DNA of 64,000 nucleotides from Gnetum montanum (GCA_015680685.1 MNCI01002011.1:970471-1034470), one strand, 5' to 3'. Positions 43,600 through 56,433 are shown, counted from the first letter of the stretch. Translations and numbers: made by a program. Notes: a model not told the origin generated them from the sequence alone.

Positions 43600-45520
43600 A
43601 TGCCCTAGTAATGCTTAGTGATATATACCCATCCCAATGAGTATGTGCTAGATTTCACCTTCATCGTATATCAAGATGAATAGCTATAGTGGAGAAACAT
43701 GAAGCTCAATTGATCAGTTCCTACAATGCTGCTCAAAACTCTTATGAGTTTGGGCATCCAAGGACTCAATGCTAAATATGTTGTACATGACCATGACTAT
43801 CGAGACTACCATCCCACTGAAGCACAATGCAAAAGAGATTGGTAATAAAAGAGAATTATGAAGCTTTGAAGGGGAAATAGTTCAATAACTCCTTATTGTT
43901 GCTAGGCCAAAAAGAAGGTGAGGATTTCTTTTTTGGGGGTTCTCAATTCACTAATTCTTCTCCCCTTGTCTTTGATGAGGGGGGACTGAACTAGAATTTA
44001 CAATCCACTATAAAAAATCTTGGTTCGAGCAAGAACAGGTCCCATGGTCACTGGGGCTCCAAAGGTGGGAATCAAGGTAGGAACATAGATAGACATGATG
44101 ATCATGGCCATGAGCGAAGAAGAGGGGATAGTAGGCACCGTTCTGATGTTGGCTCTCCTTTCTCTTCTTCAACTTTGACATCATCTTCTTCCTCCTTTGG
44201 CTCTGATCAAAGCCATAGAGGATGTGACCATGATGAAGGTGACTGATGGAACAGAGATGATCATAGGAGTTGCTAAACTGGTAGAGACCATAGGCATGGA
44301 CAATCAAGGGAGGCCTACCACCATGAAAATAGGAACAATAGAGGACATCATGGGCATCATGGCCATCATAGATACTATGACCATGATGAGCCTTTTCTTG
44401 TAACAAGGAATATGTTGAACATTGCAGAAGCCATGAGAATCTCCACAAGGCATGTGAAAGATAGTAGAATCAAATGGTTGGATATGAAAAATATTTCCAA
44501 GTTCAAGGGCAATACAACTCAGATCCACAGAATCATATTCAAGCCTTTCATGATGCCTGTGCCTTGCAAAACATCAAAAAATAATGGCAAAAGTTAAAGC
44601 TATTCCCAAGGAAGTTTATTAAAGAAGATGAAAGCTAGTATCGGTCCTTAGAACTAGAATCAATTAGATGTTAGAGTACGATGCTTGAGCTCTTTAATGA
44701 CAAGAATCAGACATACTCCTGAGTGTCCAATTTGAGAAAGTAGATCCAATGTTGAAAATAATGATCACATGAACCCTTGGACACAACCATGGGTAGGTAC
44801 TATTCTCTCTTGCATAAATGTCCTAGCCATGATTATTCTGAAAAGAAGCAACTCCATCATATCATATATGGGCTCTAAATGGAATCAAGGAGAAGTCTTA
44901 GGATCTATGTCCAAGGGAGACTTTCTAAACTTAGAGCCCATCAGATCCAAAGGCCAATAGAGAAGGTTGTCAAAGAAGAAGGAGAGTTGAGAAAAAGAGA
45001 AAATGCAAAAGAGTATAACTAGGATCCTTTCATTTGTAAAAGGGAGGTCCAGTTTTGTGACAATGACGAGAAGTCATTGCTTGATGAAGTGGTGCAGCAA
45101 AAGACCTTACCAATTCAAAAGTCTATTTCTAAAATTTTAGCTAAGGTAGATAAAATATGGGACTCTTTACATAATAAGTTCCAAATTGCTCTAAAAATAA
45201 TAGAGGAATCCAAGAAGCAAAGTAGTGATCGTGATCGTAGAAGAAGGAAGGAAGCTAAATGTGCCCACCAAAGGAGTAAGGACAAGGCTGTTGTTGTAAA
45301 GGAGCTTGTGGACTCCAAATTAAATGATGATGGTGGGTGTGGCATGTACCAATATGAACATCCTAAGGGATGTTGCTCCATTGTGTTACACTTGTAGGAG
45401 TCTAGGGTGTATGCTCTAAATCCTAAATTGGAAAAAAGGCAACCACCCAAAAGGTTGCCTTATTCCCAAGGTAGCCCTAGGCAATTTTGCCAACAACAAG
45501 CCTACTATCTGAGTAGAGCT
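43600..45520 (+). pseudogene. gag: gag of element 3
   Basis: In order: IYTHPNEYVLDFTFI-like block and VPTMLLKTLMSLGIQGLNAK; an acidic/His/Met-rich low-complexity stretch corresponding to the RS-like region of element 2; DEPFLVTRNMLNIAEAMRIS in pieces; KDSRIKWLDMKNISKFKGN. At 45,077-45,397 an intact 106-codon frame has LPIQKSISKILAKVDKIWDS and NDDGGCGMYQYEHPKGCCSI. Heavily frameshifted. Confidence 0.72.
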
Positions 45521-46039
45521 CCACCAAAAACTTATGAGTAGTACCATTAGTAGCAACACCCATGATCATGGGGAATGCCATCACCAAGATAATAGCACCC
45601 TTACCAACAACCTGATTCATATGGGTATTATGTTCAATAGTTCATTTCTCCATGTGACTCTTCTAATCACACTTCATTCCAACATCATTACTATCCTCCT
45701 GAATACTACAAAGCCCAATCTCCAAGAGGGGAATCCCCATTTCATCATTACCCTCATCCTTCTACACATGTCCCTGCATCCTGAACTTAATTACCACCTA
45801 CTTCATCAATGTAGGGTGAAATTCTAGCCCAGCCATAACAACTTAATGCCATGAGGGTTGTTAACTTACAGTTGGCTCCTTAGCTGAGTGGTTCAAAAAA
45901 TAAACCTTGAAAAAGATCCTTCTTTTGAACCAATAGTCCTACAAAGCCCTGACAAACACACAAAGGCAATAGCCCTACTTCTTCTTTATCCTCTGCACAA
46001 TCTTTTGACTCCCCTTCAAACCAAATGCCTTGAAAGATT

Positions 46040-46450
46040 CACACTATTATGTTAACCCACACAGTCTTTGATTGTATTAAGGTTGACCACTTTCCCAAGA
46101 AAAGAACTAATCTTGCGAGTTCCCAAATCTATTTGCAAATCATTGGGAATGAGTCATGTAAGGCTCTTCTAGACTTAAGTTCTAGTGTAAATGTGGTTTA
46201 TCATGAGATGTACAAAGCTTGGAACATGCCTCCTCTCAAGAAGAGAAACATTTATCTTCAGTTGGTAGATCAATCTATATCACTATTTCTTTGGGGCTAG
46301 TGGAGGACATCATAATCACTATTTGCAAGTAGTCTTATCTTGCTGATTTCTTGGTGATCCAAGTTGAAAACTTTAAGGGGGACTTCGCAATCATCATTAG
46401 AAGGGCTTGGCTAAGCAATGTTGATGTGTAACTAGGCATCAAAGACATTT
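46040..46450 (+). pseudogene. protease of element 3
   Basis: SCKALLDLSSSVNVVYHEMY (catalytic-loop position D-L-S-S), KAWNMPPLKKRNIYLQLVDQ, then across a frameshift LVEDIIITICK and DFLVIQVENFKGDFAIIIRR. Same order as element 2. The loop is again non-canonical. Confidence 0.72.
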
Positions 46451-47039
46451 TCTTGAAAATTTCCAAGGAAAATGATTTTGGAAATATAGAGAGGAAGCTA
46501 GTTCCATGCATCGCGTACAATGACATGGGGTGCAACTATGTGCAAAAGTTATGGTCTATAAAAAGTACATCTACAATAGCATATAGACAATGTGCAGATA
46601 TGATAGAAATTCAAAGGTGCTTGTGTGCAACAACCACAAAATAAGAGTGCACATAGTGGCTAATAGCTAATCCTAAAAGTAGCTCAATAATATGCATGGA
46701 ACCAACTGAGAGCCTGATAAGTGCCTATGTTGAAGGCATGGATGAATTGGAGTAATTTCATCACAAACTCTTTGATGATGAACCTGATGACACTAATTGG
46801 GGAGAGTTGGAAATTCATGAGAGCTTTAAATAGGAGCTCCTAGATTGAAAACTCTATTGGCTAGAATGAAATATCTTTTCCTAACAAATGGCAAGTCAAT
46901 TATAATCAATGCCAATCTTGCTTCTGAATGAAAAGAGAAGTTGTTAAAGGTTGTTAACAAATGGCCAACAACCTTTGCTTGATCATATCATGAATTGATT
47001 GGAATTGATCCATTAATATGCTAGCACTACATCTATATA

Positions 47040-47720
47040 AATGCCTCCATGAAGCCAAAGAGGTAGCTGCAGCAATGGTTGAACCCCAAACTGAAGTAAA
47101 TCATCAAAGAGGATATTGAAAAACTTCTCAAGATGGGGTTCATCTATTCCATTGCAGATAGTGAGTGGGTTAGCTCACTTGTGGGAGTGCCAAAGAAAGG
47201 TGGAAAGTGGAGGGATTTGTATTGACTTCAGGTTATTGAACATGGCGACATACAAAGATCATTTTTCATTGTCATTTGTGGATCAGGTGTTGGACAGCAT
47301 CTCTCGACATTGCTATTATAGCTTTTTGGATGATTATAATGGTTATAACCAAATCTAGATCGTACTTAAGGATTACGCCAAAACAATGTTCACAATTCCT
47401 TAAAGGACTGTTGCATATAGAAAAATGCCATTTGGTCTATGAAATTCCCCTACAACCTTCCAACGCCTTGTCCTGAGCATCTGTCAATAGCAGATTAGTA
47501 GCGAAATGGAAGCCTTCATGGATGAATTCTCCACCTATGGGGCTACATTTGAGAAAGCCCTAGATAACCTTGAGTAAGTGCTAAAAATGTGTGTGGAGAC
47601 TAGCCTTTGGCTCAATTGGAAAAAGGGCCATTTGATGATCTAGGAGGGCATTATCTTGGTGGCACAGAATATCACAAGTAGGGATTAAGGTGGATCTTGA
47701 GAAAATAAAGATCATCCAAG
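47040..47720 (+). pseudogene. Gypsy reverse transcriptase of element 3
   Basis: Blocks across frames: DIEKLLKMGFIYSIADSEWV and SSLVGVPKKGGKWRD; SFLDDYNGYNQI (region of the first catalytic Asp); MPFGL then SPTTFQRLVLSICQ; EAFMDEFSTYGATFEKALDN, where the second Asp of the catalytic pair reads Glu; LWLNWKKGHLMI. Standard plant Gypsy RT order. Inactive. Confidence 0.78.
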
Positions 47721-48190
47721 GAATTACCTGTGAACTAAAAACTATCAAAAATGTTTGATCATTTCTTGGTTACACTAGCTACTACCAGTGCTTCATAGAG
47801 AATTTCTCTAAGATTGCAAAATTGTTGGTAGAGCTTACAAAGAAGGATGCTCCATTCATCTAGATTAAGAAATGCGAGAATGCATTCTAGCAACTAAAGC
47901 AAAATCTCATAGAAACTTCAATTCTACGAGAACATGATTGATTTAGGCTATATCAAATCATGATAGATGCTTCTAATTATGCTTTGGGAGTCATGCTCAC
48001 ATAGTTGAATGATTAGAAACATCCTTACTATATCCACTATGCAAGTTGGAGCATTTTGGGTGCATAGTTGAATTACACAACAAAAAATAAAGAATTGATG
48101 GTGGTGGTGTATTCCTTTAAGAAATTCAATCACTATGTACATGGGTACAAGGTGTTTGTGCACATGGACCACAATGCAATTTGGTTCTTT
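47721..48190 (+). pseudogene. RNase H of element 3
   Basis: RLYQIMIDASNYALGVMLTQ-like segment near 47,943 (the D-A-S start of Gypsy RNase H, with TAG in place of the final Gln), YYIHYASWSILGAQLNYTTK-like segment, KNKELMVVVYSFKKFNHYVH and GYKVFVHMDHNA. Directly follows RT. Confidence 0.75.
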
Positions 48191-48439
48191 ATGAACAAAT
48201 CAATGGTGAGCCCCCATGTCATATGGTGAAGGGTGATCTTACAGGAATTCAATCTCACAATGGTAGATTGAAAAAAAATGAGAATGTGGTTTCCAACCAC
48301 TTGTCTCAGTTGGGATGGGATAACAAAGAGGAGGAGAGCCCACTTTCTAATCAATTTCTTGATGAAATTCTCTTTGCTAGTGCTATAAATGAATAAATGC
48401 TCACTAAACCTAACTAGTGCAATGACATCCTTACCTATC

Positions 48440-49610
48440 TTCTCACTTAGGATACGCCACAAGAGTTTAATCATAGGAAGAAACAATAGTTTCTTCACCA
48501 AGTGAAATGCTTCATGAAAATCAATGAACATCGTTACAAGGTTTGTGTCGATGGCCTAGTTCATTGGTGTGTTCCTAATGATGACCAACTTTGCGTCCTC
48601 TAGGATGCTCATGAGGGTCCTTGTAGGGGCTACTATGCTGGGAGATGCATGGCCATTAAGATCTTGATGGTAGGTTATTATTGGCCAACACTTTTTTGGG
48701 ATGCTCATCAATTTTTTTACTCTTGTGAACATTGCCAACGTGATGGTGGAATAAACACTTGTATGGAGCAACCTCAATAGTGGAACCAATAATTAGAATC
48801 CTTCAAGATCTAGGGAATTGACTTCATGGATCCCATCACACCCATGTTAAATGGAAAGGTGTACATTATAGTCACTATTGACCATTATACAAAATGGGCA
48901 GAAGTAGCAGTTGTCAACAACTGTACATCTTCTATAGCTACGTGCCACGTGCACTAATTTTTGATAATGGTACTCATTTAATAGGTACCACCTTTTGGAA
49001 ACTCATGCAACACTTAGGGGTAGAACATAAATTAACAACACCCTACCACCTCAATCCAATGGTTTAGCTGAGGTTATGAATAGGAAGATCACTAAGATCT
49101 TAATAAGAGCTGTTAGCAAATATAGGAGAGACTGAAGCACTAAACTGAATGATGCCCTTTGGACCTATCACTCAACTTGAAACTCCTTATAGTCTATTCT
49201 CCCTATGAGCTAGTGTATGGAAATTTGCCAATTCTTCCTATTCAGTCTAAGCTCTATACACTTTTAATGGCTTATGACCTTGACCTTAGCCTTAGTCTAT
49301 CATAGAAAGAAAGATTGATAAACCTTAACATGCTAGAGAAGAATCAATTGATGGCCTTATCCTTGAATGAAGTGCACAAATCATTCAACAAGCAGTGCCA
49401 TGACCTCAAAATAGGGAAGGTAATATTTCAATCAAGAGACAGGGTCCTTTATTGGAATCCCACATGTGCAATAAAGATCTCAGTTCTAAATGTTGTGGGA
49501 AGGGCCTTACATCATCTATGAAACCTTTCCTTCCAGGGCCATGTTGATATACAAACCTGAAAGCCCAAATAAGAAACTACTGGTCAACATGCAACAAATT
49601 AAACCTTTTC
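48440..49610 (+). pseudogene. integrase of element 3
   Basis: CVDGLVHWCVPNDDQLCVL then DAHEGPCRGYYAGRCMAIKI; YYWPTLFWDAHQFFYSCEHC and QRDGGINTC (zinc-binding region); GIDFMDPITPMLNGKVYIIV then TIDHYTKWAEVAVVN (catalytic Asp kept); NGLAEVMNRKITKILIRA with the catalytic Glu kept; SPYELVYGNLPILPIQSK; and a C-terminal KIGKVIFQSRDRVLYWN and MLIYKPESPNKKLLV, a GPY/F-like tail. Several frameshifts. Confidence 0.78.
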
Positions 49611-49658
49611 ATAACCCTAAGAGAGGTAATGACCACAACACCTCCTTGAATGGGTAGG

Positions 49659-51310
49659 CACACTCAATATTTTGGATCTCCTTCTTTCAACTCAGTTGTG
49701 GGGGAGATGGCCATCCATGTTAAATCATACAAAGTGGGTCCTCAGTTTTTCATGTTTTCTTGTTTTCATCATTTTTTGTTTTACATTGTCTTTAGAATGT
49801 TTTATCTTTCTTGAATATTTTATAATTTCTTTTATATTTTACTTTATTTTGGTTTTCATTTTTCTTATGCTTTCCTTTTATGTTTTTCTTATGTATGTTT
49901 TTTTTTCTTTATTGCCAATAGGACACAATGATGCTATAGTTGTTTACTAATGGTGGTTTGTACTATAATGTTATTTGATTGATAATTTATGGATTCTATC
50001 TTTGAATTTTGGTATTGATAACTACGGCGTGGTTTCTTTTTCATGAAACAAGTAGTGATCCCATGTCATCCACCCATCCACAAACTCTATGGTATTCCTT
50101 GTTTTGGAAATATGAGGTTCCTTCCTTAATGAAACTTTTTAACAAACTTGTGACCTTGGTAGTTTCCAAACTTCAAAAAAAATAAGTGGATAGGTAAGGA
50201 TGTGACTTCAAGGGGATTCGATGCTCTTTGTACTTGCCTACCCTCTTGGGTGCATGAGTGCTTTCATGGATTTCTCACCATTCCATTGTCAACCGATAGT
50301 AGGAAGTTAAAGTCTTTGCATGGTGTGGTTCCCATCCAAAAACATAAAAACATAAAAATATAAAATAAAAAAATGATGGGAATTCAAAGAAAATCCCTTA
50401 GACTTAATAATGGGCTACAAGCATTGGATATGAGACTATAAAGACATGTTACCCATTCCTAAAGTTCCTCTCTAACTAAGNCTACAAGCATTGGATATGA
50501 GACTATAAAGACATGTTACCCATTCCTAAAGTTCCTCTCTAACTAAGGCTCTTTCTCACTTATTGCTTCTCTTTTCTTCTCTTTAAGGAATGGTAATTGC
50601 TCTGTGGGAATGATCTTATGTCTTGAGGGGGTAAATTAGTCTTAGAGTGTTGATGCAAAGTCACCGAAAGTTCTTAGTTTTAATCCTGACTAAGGATGAA
50701 TTTTATTAGGTCATATTAACCATGAACTCCACAAGGGACTTCATGTGCCCATGATTCAGGACTCCATTCCACCTTCTCTCTCATCTGCTACTAATTCTCA
50801 TAATTCATTCATTGCCAGTTTTTCATGGTTTCATTTGATGTCTTAGTTTGATATGTTGAAATTATTAGGTATATTCTTACGGGATTTAGTCCTTAACTTT
50901 CCATAACCATTAATCACTCATGGGGTCCACAGACTATTTTTTTTGAAGACATGTAAGGGCATGAGCCTACTATGGGAAGGACCCACTTGCATACCTCTTA
51001 GTTAGGCTAGTTAAGTTTCTTATCTTTATAATTTTCACAATCAAATCCTTTGTGCACCTCATTGATTGCATCCAATTGTGCACTCCTTCAAATTGATTCT
51101 CCATCTCAAAATTTGTGTTTGTGAATAATCTTTTCCTCTTCAAACATTTTATCATGTTCATGACATTTCTAGATCTATAACAACATTAATTTCACACTCA
51201 CACTCCTTTTTATCCTTATTTTTACTATGTAAAATTTTGTTTGTAGGCCTCATTGATTGGATTCTATCAACAGAGTTGACTGCATCAACATGGAACAAAA
51301 CCTCTCTATG
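49659..51310 (+). other. 3' internal region of element 3
   Basis: Parallels element 2 from 27,551: TGGGGGAGATGG, T-rich stretch, GGTGTGGTTC-type block, then ACTCCATTCCA and GGATTGGATTC-like sequence. No ORF. Contains an N-joined 66-bp duplicate at 50,415-50,547. Confidence 0.6.
50415..50547. repeat. 66-bp direct duplicate around a single N (likely assembly artefact)
   Basis: 50,415-50,480 and 50,482-50,547 are identical and separated only by N at 50,481. Confidence 0.95.
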
Positions 51311-51772
51311 TAGGTGGCCACACTTAGCATTTTTTCATATTTTTTCTCAAATGGGGGGGTGGGGGGTGGGGGAATGTTTTTGCAATTTTCAAATCCTAGA
51401 ACCTTACAGAGCCCATAAATTTTAAATTTTTTATTCAATTACCCTCATTCTTCAATCCTACAACTATTGAAGGTAAGCTCTACGTTGTAAGGGCCACAAA
51501 CCTTAGGTTTTTGACAAAAACTTTTTTAAAATTTGTCTAGCTCCCACAAAGGTTTAACTAATGAACTAATGTTAAAATCATCAACATATGAAAGTTAAAC
51601 CCTTCTAACAAACTCTGTTAGCCATATTAATTAAATAATATCAAAATAACATTAAAATAATCAATCTACCATAGTCACAACTTAGCCAAGTGTAACTAAC
51701 CAACAAGATAAGGTACCTAAATGTTATAAGTTACACATCACATGCTAATCCTTGGTTCTGTTGTGATCACAG
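51311..51772. other. unassigned, with G-rich tract
   Basis: A G-rich run G7-T-G6-T-G5 lies at 51,353-51,372 and could form a quadruplex. Otherwise no gene or TE motif seen. It separates element 3 from the coiled-coil ORF. Confidence 0.5.
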
Positions 51773-54560
51773 ATGGCACCAAAGGGAAAGCACCTATAAG
51801 AGGGAGGAATGTTCCAACTAAGGGATAAATAGCCAAGAATTAGAAGGGGCCAAGAACAATCCCAAGAGTAGGAAACTAACATCCATGCAACATGACCTCT
51901 CTTGGAGGAGCCCAAAGTGGAGTCTGTCAAACAAATTCCTAAAGTAGCCACAACTGAACAATCCCACCAAGATGAGGCACCTAGGCTAAGACCGAACCTT
52001 GAGGTCACCTTGATAGAGGCCTACCTCAAGTAAATTACATCCAAGGAGGTTCAGAAATCCATGCTTCAAGAACTGAACTTTGGAACCTTCTTGGAGTTTG
52101 CTCCTCTAGANCATAACTTTAGAACTCTTCCATATGGTCCATCATCACTTCAAGTGATGAGTGATACATGGGAGAGACATATCTCTATCATGGTCAAAAT
52201 CAAGGACATAACTATGTCCTACTCAATGGAAATAATCTCTTAGGCCCTTATGTTGCTTGAAACTATGGCCACTCTAGTTGAGATTTTGATGTAGGAAAAG
52301 CTATGTGTGAAGAAATAATGAACACAATAGTGCTATGGAGTGGACCATAAGGAGTATGGTGTGCCCACAACAATGGAACATACTTGTTTTAAAATTGCAA
52401 CCTTTCACCTCAATCCAATGGTGAGGCCCAGCAAGGTCATAGCCTTCTCCGCTTATGTATGTGCTACTCTAAGAAGAAAATTCCATGTTAGCCTTCCACA
52501 ATTAATCTATTTAGAAATAGAAAAATTCTTTAAGAATTAAAAACATGGAAGAAAGGAACTTCCCTTCCCATGCCTTATCAAGAAATTATGCAAGAGAGGA
52601 GACATAGCCCGCTACACTAATGATGTAGTTTGTCATGATCCAACCGCTTCTTGGGTGGAGATGATGAAAGATATAGTACGTATGAAAGTGATCTAGGAAG
52701 AGGAGAAACAACCACCACCTCCACCAACCACTTAAGAAATAATGCCAAAGTCATACACTACCATTAAGTGCATGCATGAACTCTGTAAGCAACTCCTTCA
52801 GTAGCAGCAAGTAGGAACAAGTGGTGGTGATCCATTTATGTATCTACTAGCCATGAGCCACCTCAATGAAGTGGCTTGAACCATAAGCAAAATAGAGGGT
52901 GGGACACTAATATTTTTTTCCCAATGAATGCAAGTTTTTGTGAGGTTAAATCTGAGCACTCGAGAGGTAATGGTATCCCTCTCGCAACAACAGTAATTCC
53001 AAAAAATCTCTAGGAATGTTGCTACCTTTTTAGTGGATTTTAAGAAGGGTGAGGGGAAAACTAATCTTGTGATGTAGCACCAAGGATAGGAAATGATGGT
53101 TGAAGTGGTTACTGACAAAGTGGCTAAAGCACTCAAGGCCTTGCAGTGTATGTACCTAATGTTACTACACTTGGAGATGTGCAAACGTCTATAGGATCAT
53201 CAATTTCGAATGTCTTTGACCTTCTAGATACCATCGTTGTTACCTAGTTGAAGCTTCTTGAAGAAATGGATAGGTGCATCATCATGGAGGGGCAACTTGA
53301 AATAGCCAAATCTAAAATCCAATGTTTGGTTGTGGAAGTTGCTAAACTAAAAGCTCACCTCACTAATCCCATAGTACTCGGCCAAGCAATTACATAGGAT
53401 GAAGCTTTTCAATAACTTCAAGCCAAACTCAAAGAGTTTAAGTATGCCAAGGAGTCAATGGTATTTAATTATTCCTTGAATAATTCCACAACATATAACA
53501 TTCAAAAGGACTTGGTCCAAACTTGCCAAGAGAATGAAACTTTAACCACTAAAAATCATCACCTACGATATATTGATGCACAAAAGTAACAAATTTCTGA
53601 ATTCATCCATCAACAGTAGGAGCAACTTTCTAGGATAAACACTAAACTATGGAGGTTAGCATTACAAAACATAAATATCTTGATGAAGGAGGTGCATGCA
53701 CTTCACTAAAAGTCTGCAATAGAGATCATTATTTGGAAGAATGAGGCTCTCAAATTTGAGAGGGTTAAGAACCATTACAGGGATCAATTTGGATTGTTGA
53801 AGAAAATCAACAAAAAAAATATCTAACTAGCAAAGGAAAACATGAATGAGATCCTCCAGTAGCTCCAACAAGGAGGAAATATTTGGCAACCCATCTTTGA
53901 TGGACTAAATGAATACAACAAAGTAAAAATTCACATGAAGGAGCTATAGATTGAGGAGATGATTGAATACATGGAGCTCACCAACCTTCGATATGCAAGC
54001 CTAGCAATGTTGACTATTGGAAGGCCATGGTTAGAGTTGGAGAAGCAAGTTACTAGCTTGTACTTGTTGCATGAGGCCGAGTTCAAACACCATAAAGAAA
54101 CCAAGAAGAAGCTTGAGGTTATAAATGTTGAACTCAACATTCTTAGGGAGTGATTCATTGATCAAAGATCAACTACTAAGAACCTTTCCAAGAGATTGAA
54201 TGACTACTAGGAGTTGTAGAACATTTTGAAGGTGCTCGATATGGAATGAAAGTAATTTGTAGCCTAGTTCATCAATGTGAAGGAGTTGTTCCCCACAATG
54301 TCCTATCCATGGGATGTTCCCATTTCAGCCTACATGTGTGAAGTAGCATGAACCATGAATGATTCCTAGAGTAAGGAGGAGAAGATAAAGACATTATTAG
54401 CTACCTTCCATCTTCCACCAACAATTGTAGTTGCAGTAGGACAACCATAACCATAGCCTTTGTAATAACTGTCACATGCTCTGAAAGCTGGAGAAGGTTC
54501 TTCAATGCCTTAAGAACCTCCATTCCCTAGGATTGTCTGATCTTCTTCCTTATTTTCAAG
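51773..54560 (+). pseudogene. broken transposon-associated coiled-coil ORF
   Basis: From ATG 51,773 (MAPKGK) several frames together outline one long protein of about 900 codons. The middle part has KVIAFSAYVCATLRRKFHVS then LPQLIYLEIEKFFKN, GRKELPFPCLIKKLCKRGDI and ARYTNDVVCHDPTASWVEMM, which resembles the 'putative plant transposon protein' domain found in plant retrotransposon ORFs. The C-terminal ~400 codons are heptad-rich coiled coil (KEFKYAKESMVFNYSL; LELEKQVTSLYLLHEAEFKH; KETKKKLEVINVELNILRE). Many stops are TAG. No LTR could be assigned to it. N at 52,111. Confidence 0.5.
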
Positions 54561-54914
54561 CTACTAGAGGGCTTGTGATGTCAATTTTTGTCATGGTGTT
54601 TAATTTTGTTATCATGAACATCCAATTTTAAAATGATTGTAGATCCGTACATTAGGGCACTTAGCATTAGTTTATTATTTTTTTTGTTTTTTTGTTTCAT
54701 TATTTGTCTATCAATAGTTAGTTAATAATCCTATACCTTCCCAAAATTATGTAATGAACTTGTTCCTCCTTTTGTTCACTCAAGGACTGAAACACCATAA
54801 AATGTTTGCATGTTATAATTAATCTTCATCATGTAGCTTTCACCCCATGAAACTCAAGGCAAAATTTCATTGTAAATGTGAAAATTGTAATCCACAATGG
54901 ATAATTTCGCATAC

Positions 54915-55733
54915 TAATGAACCATGATATCGTGTATGTGATATCACATCCACGATATCGGATCCACCATGTGATATCGAATACCTGATATCGTGGCCCA
55001 TCTCCTTGCCTATAAATAAGAGGCAGTGCCCTTGGTTTCCACAATTAGAAGTTAGTCCTTAACCAAACTCTTGCCAATTTTCCCTCCAAAGTTAGAATTA
55101 TTTCTACATGCCCACAATAGGAGTCATAGAGTGAACGGATCTTTATTCGAGCATTGTGTACCTGAGCACACTTTGTGTACGGAAATAAAGATGAACTTTA
55201 TGATAAACCTTGTAGCATACAGAATATATTAATTAGTGTTAATTATTATTTAATGCTTCCATAGTTAATTAATTATTTCTCTCACCTTACAACTCTCTTA
55301 GTTAAATACACTCAGTACAACCACTTCAAGGATGCGTGTAGCACTTGGTAACCCAGTAACGATTAGCGTTGGTAATCTCAGCAGTGTTGCACTGGTTCAG
55401 GATGTGTACGGCAAGTGGGAATGGATACTGGTGTTAGGAGTACTTAGAACTTAGTTAATGAATAGTTAAATTAGATTAGTTACTTAGTTATTTCTCTCTC
55501 CCCTCCTTATTAGTGTAGGACATAAAACACATAAAAGCCATAAAAATCATATGCCTCAAGCTTACTTAACCATACAATCGTGACATGCAAGTAAGTTTGG
55601 AAAGACAATGATTAATTAACCTGTTATTGTTCCACAGAGGTGCATAGGCACTTAGTCCTTGGAATTTGACCAGATTGTGCATGAAATGCTCATATTCATA
55701 TGGTTGAGCATAGGGGTACCTCGTTGCTCATCA
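54915..55733 (+). mobile_element. solo Athila-like LTR (819 bp), TSD CATAC
   Basis: Same family as the element 2 LTRs: starts TAATGAACCATGATATCG (TGATG with one change), five GATATC units, TATAAATAAGAGGCAG, and ends GTTGCTCATCA. CATAC flanks it at 54,910-54,914 and 55,734-55,738. No internal region, so unequal or intrastrand LTR recombination removed it. It sits inside the LTR of element B. Confidence 0.88.
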
Positions 55734-56009
55734 CATACTTTATACTTTTGGGGCTGAAAATGCCTCACAAGTGGTCAAAGCCTCATTCCCCAAGTGAAAA
55801 AGGTCACCTAGTGTTTATATTTGGACTTGGGGAAAGAGGAGGTGGGTTTAAAAATGCTTTTTGGAATGCCAAAAAGGGCAATTTGATGTTTTTATGGGGG
55901 ATATATATTTTTCTACATTGGAAACACCTACAGGGGGTAGATCTCACCTACCCCTAGTGTGGAAGGATGGGGGGTTTGGAAACTTTCCCTCCTTCAATGT
56001 GGAGACCAA

Positions 56010-56135
56010 ATGCATAACTTGGAAACTTTCCCTTAACTTGGAAAATTTTCCCCCTCAAAGTAAAAAGTCCCCCCCTAGCATGGAATTCTCCCCCTAGCCT
56101 AGAAACTTTCCCCCTAGCTTTGAAAGTTTCCCCCA
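56010..56135. repeat. U3 tandem array of element B, CTTTCCCCCTAGC-type units
   Basis: About five to six degenerate units of 20-28 bp such as GGAATTCTCCCCCTAGCCTAG and AAACTTTCCCCCTAGC. A second array with 13-bp AATTTGTAGCC units follows at 56,350-56,413. Confidence 0.75.
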
Positions 56136-56433
56136 ACATGGAAGCCATAAGAAGCAAAATTCATCAATTCATGCACTTCAACATTGACCAGCCACTTCAA
56201 CAAGCATGGTGGAGAGCTTAGTGTGGAAGATTCATCTCTAGCATAGAAGGTGTGCCCTCGTTACTATTTATAGTAAATGGAATGGCCATGGGGGGAAGCA
56301 CTTACTATGTATAGTAATCCCCCAGATTGGACATCCATCTCACCTAAATTTGTAGCAAATTTGTAGACAATTTGTAGCCAGTTTGTAGCCAAATCATAGC
56401 CAATTTGTAGCCCTATTCATGGCCCAAAGATCC

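Larger units (their letters stand above)
42483..51310 (+). mobile_element. element 3: decayed Athila-like Gypsy element with pol, 3' LTR missing
   Basis: 5' LTR at 42,483-43,370, a mutated tRNA-Asp primer site, then gag, protease, RT, RNase H and integrase remnants in Ty3/Gypsy order, then a long 3' region that parallels element 2 to about 51,310 (TGATTGGATTCT shared). No matching 3' LTR follows; sequence changes to an unrelated block. All coding parts carry stops and frameshifts. It is the reference copy that shows what element 2 has lost. Confidence 0.82.

Noticed and set aside
44008-44448. 146-codon minus-strand frame rich in His, Tyr and Ser
   Set aside because: Antisense of the low-complexity part of element 3 gag, which has a counterpart in element 2 on plus.
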